Origin: SURF-24 sp964537965
GTDB taxonomy: Bacteria > Bacteroidota > Ignavibacteria > Ignavibacteriales > SURF-24
Direction of reading: 5' to 3'
Assembly (NCBI GenBank): GCA_964537965.1
Contig: CAZIDB010000100.1
Coordinates: 1-16,710, forward strand
DNA: 16,710 nucleotides
Under the pieces are notes generated by a model. That model had not been told where the DNA came from and ran no database searches. It saw only the letters and a list, made by a program, of their open reading frames with translations. Positions within the stretch are counted from its first letter, which is position 1. Each line of letters opens with the position of its first letter. Positions 15,080-16,710 of the stretch are shown here, one piece after another. A program made the translations under genes and the position numbers.

Positions 15080-16486
15080 ATGAGCGGTTTCTTCGGCAGC
15101 ATTTCAAAAGGTTCAGCAGTTGCTGATGTGTTTTATGGAACGGACTACCATTCTCACCTTGGAACGAAAAGGGCTGGTATGGCTTTTTATTCTAAAGAGG
15201 AAGGATTTCAAAGAGCAATTCACAGTCTTGAAGATGGTTATTTCAGGAACAAATTCGAGGAGAATCTGAGTAAATTTAAAGGTAACCTTGGTATAGGTGT
15301 AATTAGCGATACTGAAGCACAACCGATTCTTGTTACCTCTCATATGGGCCGTTTTGCTGTGGCTACAGTAAGCAAAATAGTCAACATAGATGAACTTGAG
15401 CAGAGATGTTTAAAAAACCGCCGTACTTTTTCTGAACTGAGCAGTGGAAAAATAAATCCAACCGAATTAGTTGCAATGCTTATTTCCGAAGGAGAAGATT
15501 TTGTTTCGGGAATTGAAAATGTTTTTAATCTTGTTAAAGGTTCTTGTTCAATTTTAATTTTAACGGATAATTGCATTATTGCAGCAAGAGATAAAAACGG
15601 CAGAACGCCGATAATAATTGGTAAAAGAGAAGATGCTTATGCCGTTGCTTTTGAGACTTGCGCATTTCCAAACTTAAATTATGAAGTTGAAAAATTTATT
15701 GGTCCAGGTGAAATTGTTCGTATTACATCAGATGGATATGAGCAATTGCGTAAACCTAACGAAAGGATGCAAATTTGTGCTTTCCTTTGGGTTTACTTCG
15801 GATACCCACCATCATTTTATGAAGGCATTAATGTAGATGAGTGCCGTTACAGGTGTGGTGCGGCACTTGCGAAAAAAGATTCAGTTAAAGCCGATTTTGT
15901 TGCTGGCATTCCGGATTCAGGAATTGGTCACGCAATGGGATATAGCAACGAGAGAGGAATCCCATTAAAACGTCCATATGCAAAATATACTCCAACCTGG
16001 CCAAGGAGTTTTATGCCTCAAAGTCAGCAGATGCGTGACCTTGTTGCTAAAATGAAATTGATACCAAACGAATCAATAGTTAAAGACAAGTGCGGGATAT
16101 TTCTTGATGATTCAATTGTGCGTGGCACACAGCTTAAAGATAATGTTCGTCATTTACACGAAGCAGGAATAAAAGAAGTGCATATGCGTATTGCTTGTCC
16201 TCCGCTATCCTTCCCGTGTGAGTTTTTAAATTTCAGCAGGTCAAGATCTAGATTTGAATTGGCTACTCATACTGCTGTTAGAGAAATTGAAGGTAAAGAT
16301 GATTTTGATATAAAAGAATATGCTGATTCTCTTAATGGTAAATATGCCCAAATGGTTGAGCAGATAAGAAAACGTTTAGATCTTTCTTCACTTATGTTCC
16401 AAAGATTAAATGATCTGGTTGATGCTATCGGATTACCGAAAGAAAAATTGTGTACTCACTGCTGGGATGGATCAAGTTATTTCTAA
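15080..16486 (+). CDS. Amidophosphoribosyltransferase (PurF) family protein lacking the glutaminase nucleophile
   Basis: The 468-residue product aligns by eye with PurF along its length. PurF makes phosphoribosylamine from PRPP and glutamine, the first step of purine synthesis. The phosphoribosyltransferase half looks sound: GIPDSGIGHAMGY at 276-288, the PRPP loop FLDDSIVRGTQ at 341-351, and cysteines 233, 380, 458 and 461 (CTHC) at the places of the four Fe-S ligands of Bacillus subtilis PurF. The N-terminal glutaminase half is altered. The protein begins MSGFFG where PurF exposes Cys after processing. The glutamine-binding HVRYST-type segment reads GVISDTEAQP (73-82), and the HNGN oxyanion motif is replaced near TVSKIVN (96-102). 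I recall similar Ser-start paralogues in Bacteroidota. It may use free ammonia or do another job; whether a normal purF exists elsewhere is unknown. AAGGA lies 5 bases before the ATG. No terminator is evident. Confidence 0.88.
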   Translation: MSGFFGSISKGSAVADVFYGTDYHSHLGTKRAGMAFYSKEEGFQRAIHSLEDGYFRNKFEENLSKFKGNLGIGVISDTEAQPILVTSHMGRFAVATVSKIVNIDELEQRCLKNRRTFSELSSGKINPTELVAMLISEGEDFVSGIENVFNLVKGSCSILILTDNCIIAARDKNGRTPIIIGKREDAYAVAFETCAFPNLNYEVEKFIGPGEIVRITSDGYEQLRKPNERMQICAFLWVYFGYPPSFYEGINVDECRYRCGAALAKKDSVKADFVAGIPDSGIGHAMGYSNERGIPLKRPYAKYTPTWPRSFMPQSQQMRDLVAKMKLIPNESIVKDKCGIFLDDSIVRGTQLKDNVRHLHEAGIKEVHMRIACPPLSFPCEFLNFSRSRSRFELATHTAVREIEGKDDFDIKEYADSLNGKYAQMVEQIRKRLDLSSLMFQRLNDLVDAIGLPKEKLCTHCWDGSSYF

Positions 16487-16710
16487 TGTTAACGAAGTAC
16501 ATTGAAAGTATTAAAATTAAAAAGATGTAAAATTGAAAGTTAGAAAGTTGTAATTAGGAATGGTTAGAAAGTTGAAGGTTGGAGTTTACAAATGTTATTA
16601 TGAAAAACTTATGAAAAATCTAGAATGTCATTCCCGTGTACTTGCCTGCACAGGTTGTTGCATAACTTGATAATTACGCATCCCGAGCGAAGTCGAGGGA
16701 TGATTTTAAT
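16487..16710. other. 224-base gene-free right end with repeats
   Basis: No coding region or clear terminator follows the PurF-family gene. The first part is A- and T-rich with degenerate GAAAGTT units, including an exact 12-base direct repeat GTTAGAAAGTTG at 16539-16550 and 16563-16574. The last part holds the composite palindromic repeat starting at 16626. Confidence 0.65.
16626..16702. repeat. Composite of an inverted partial REP-like copy and a second palindrome
   Basis: Bases 16626-16649 match the reverse complement of 14926-14949 at 23 of 24 positions, so this is an inverted copy of one end of the repeat downstream of the metalloprotease. It then diverges. At 16679-16702 a different palindromic unit follows, with arms CATCCC (16679-16684) and GGGATG (16697-16702) around GAGCGAAGTCGA. 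The latter unit is familiar as a widespread intergenic repeat in FCB-group genomes. Confidence 0.7.

Noticed and set aside
16487..16710. CRISPR array or tandem array at the right end
   Set aside because: Only one exact 12-base direct repeat is present, with no regular spacers, so neither label holds.

Overview
The window looks like chromosomal DNA of an AT-rich member of the Bacteroidota/Ignavibacteriota (FCB) group. The evidence is a metalloprotease ending in a type A sorting domain of the type IX secretion system (T9SS), a PorV/PorQ-family outer-membrane protein, a TonB-dependent receptor with an N-terminal carboxypeptidase-regulatory-like domain, an archaeal-like phosphoglucosamine mutase and a Bacteroidota-style PurF paralogue. 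I saw no phage, plasmid, CRISPR, tRNA or rRNA signal. The assignment rests on recognising protein families by eye; no search was run.

Layout. Bases 1-2303 carry three genes on the minus strand. From the left edge these are the 5' part of a lipoprotein that resembles glycoside hydrolase family 20, a small secreted protein of unknown function with its own terminator, and glmM. Bases 2304-2484 are a divergent control region with a near-consensus sigma70-type promoter facing right and a weaker one facing left.

Bases 2485-10056 form a self-contained rightward unit: TonB-dependent receptor, a 1179-residue secreted multidomain protein, and a PorV-family barrel. It has one strong promoter in front and one strong intrinsic terminator behind. 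All three products have signal peptides and belong to the outer membrane or cell surface, so I infer that they act together. This is the best candidate here for an under-described system.

Bases 10124-10837 encode an endonuclease III-type DNA glycosylase that starts just after that terminator. A 314-base gap with several dyads leads to a 1199-residue secreted zinc metalloprotease (TTG start, HEIGH motif, predicted beta-propeller, T9SS tail), closed by a strong terminator. A roughly 105-bp double-hairpin repeat follows. The last gene is a PurF-family protein that keeps the phosphoribosyltransferase site and Fe-S cysteines but lacks the glutaminase nucleophile and its pocket motifs. The final 224 bases hold no gene, only degenerate direct repeats, a second inverted copy of part of the repeat, and a different palindromic repeat.
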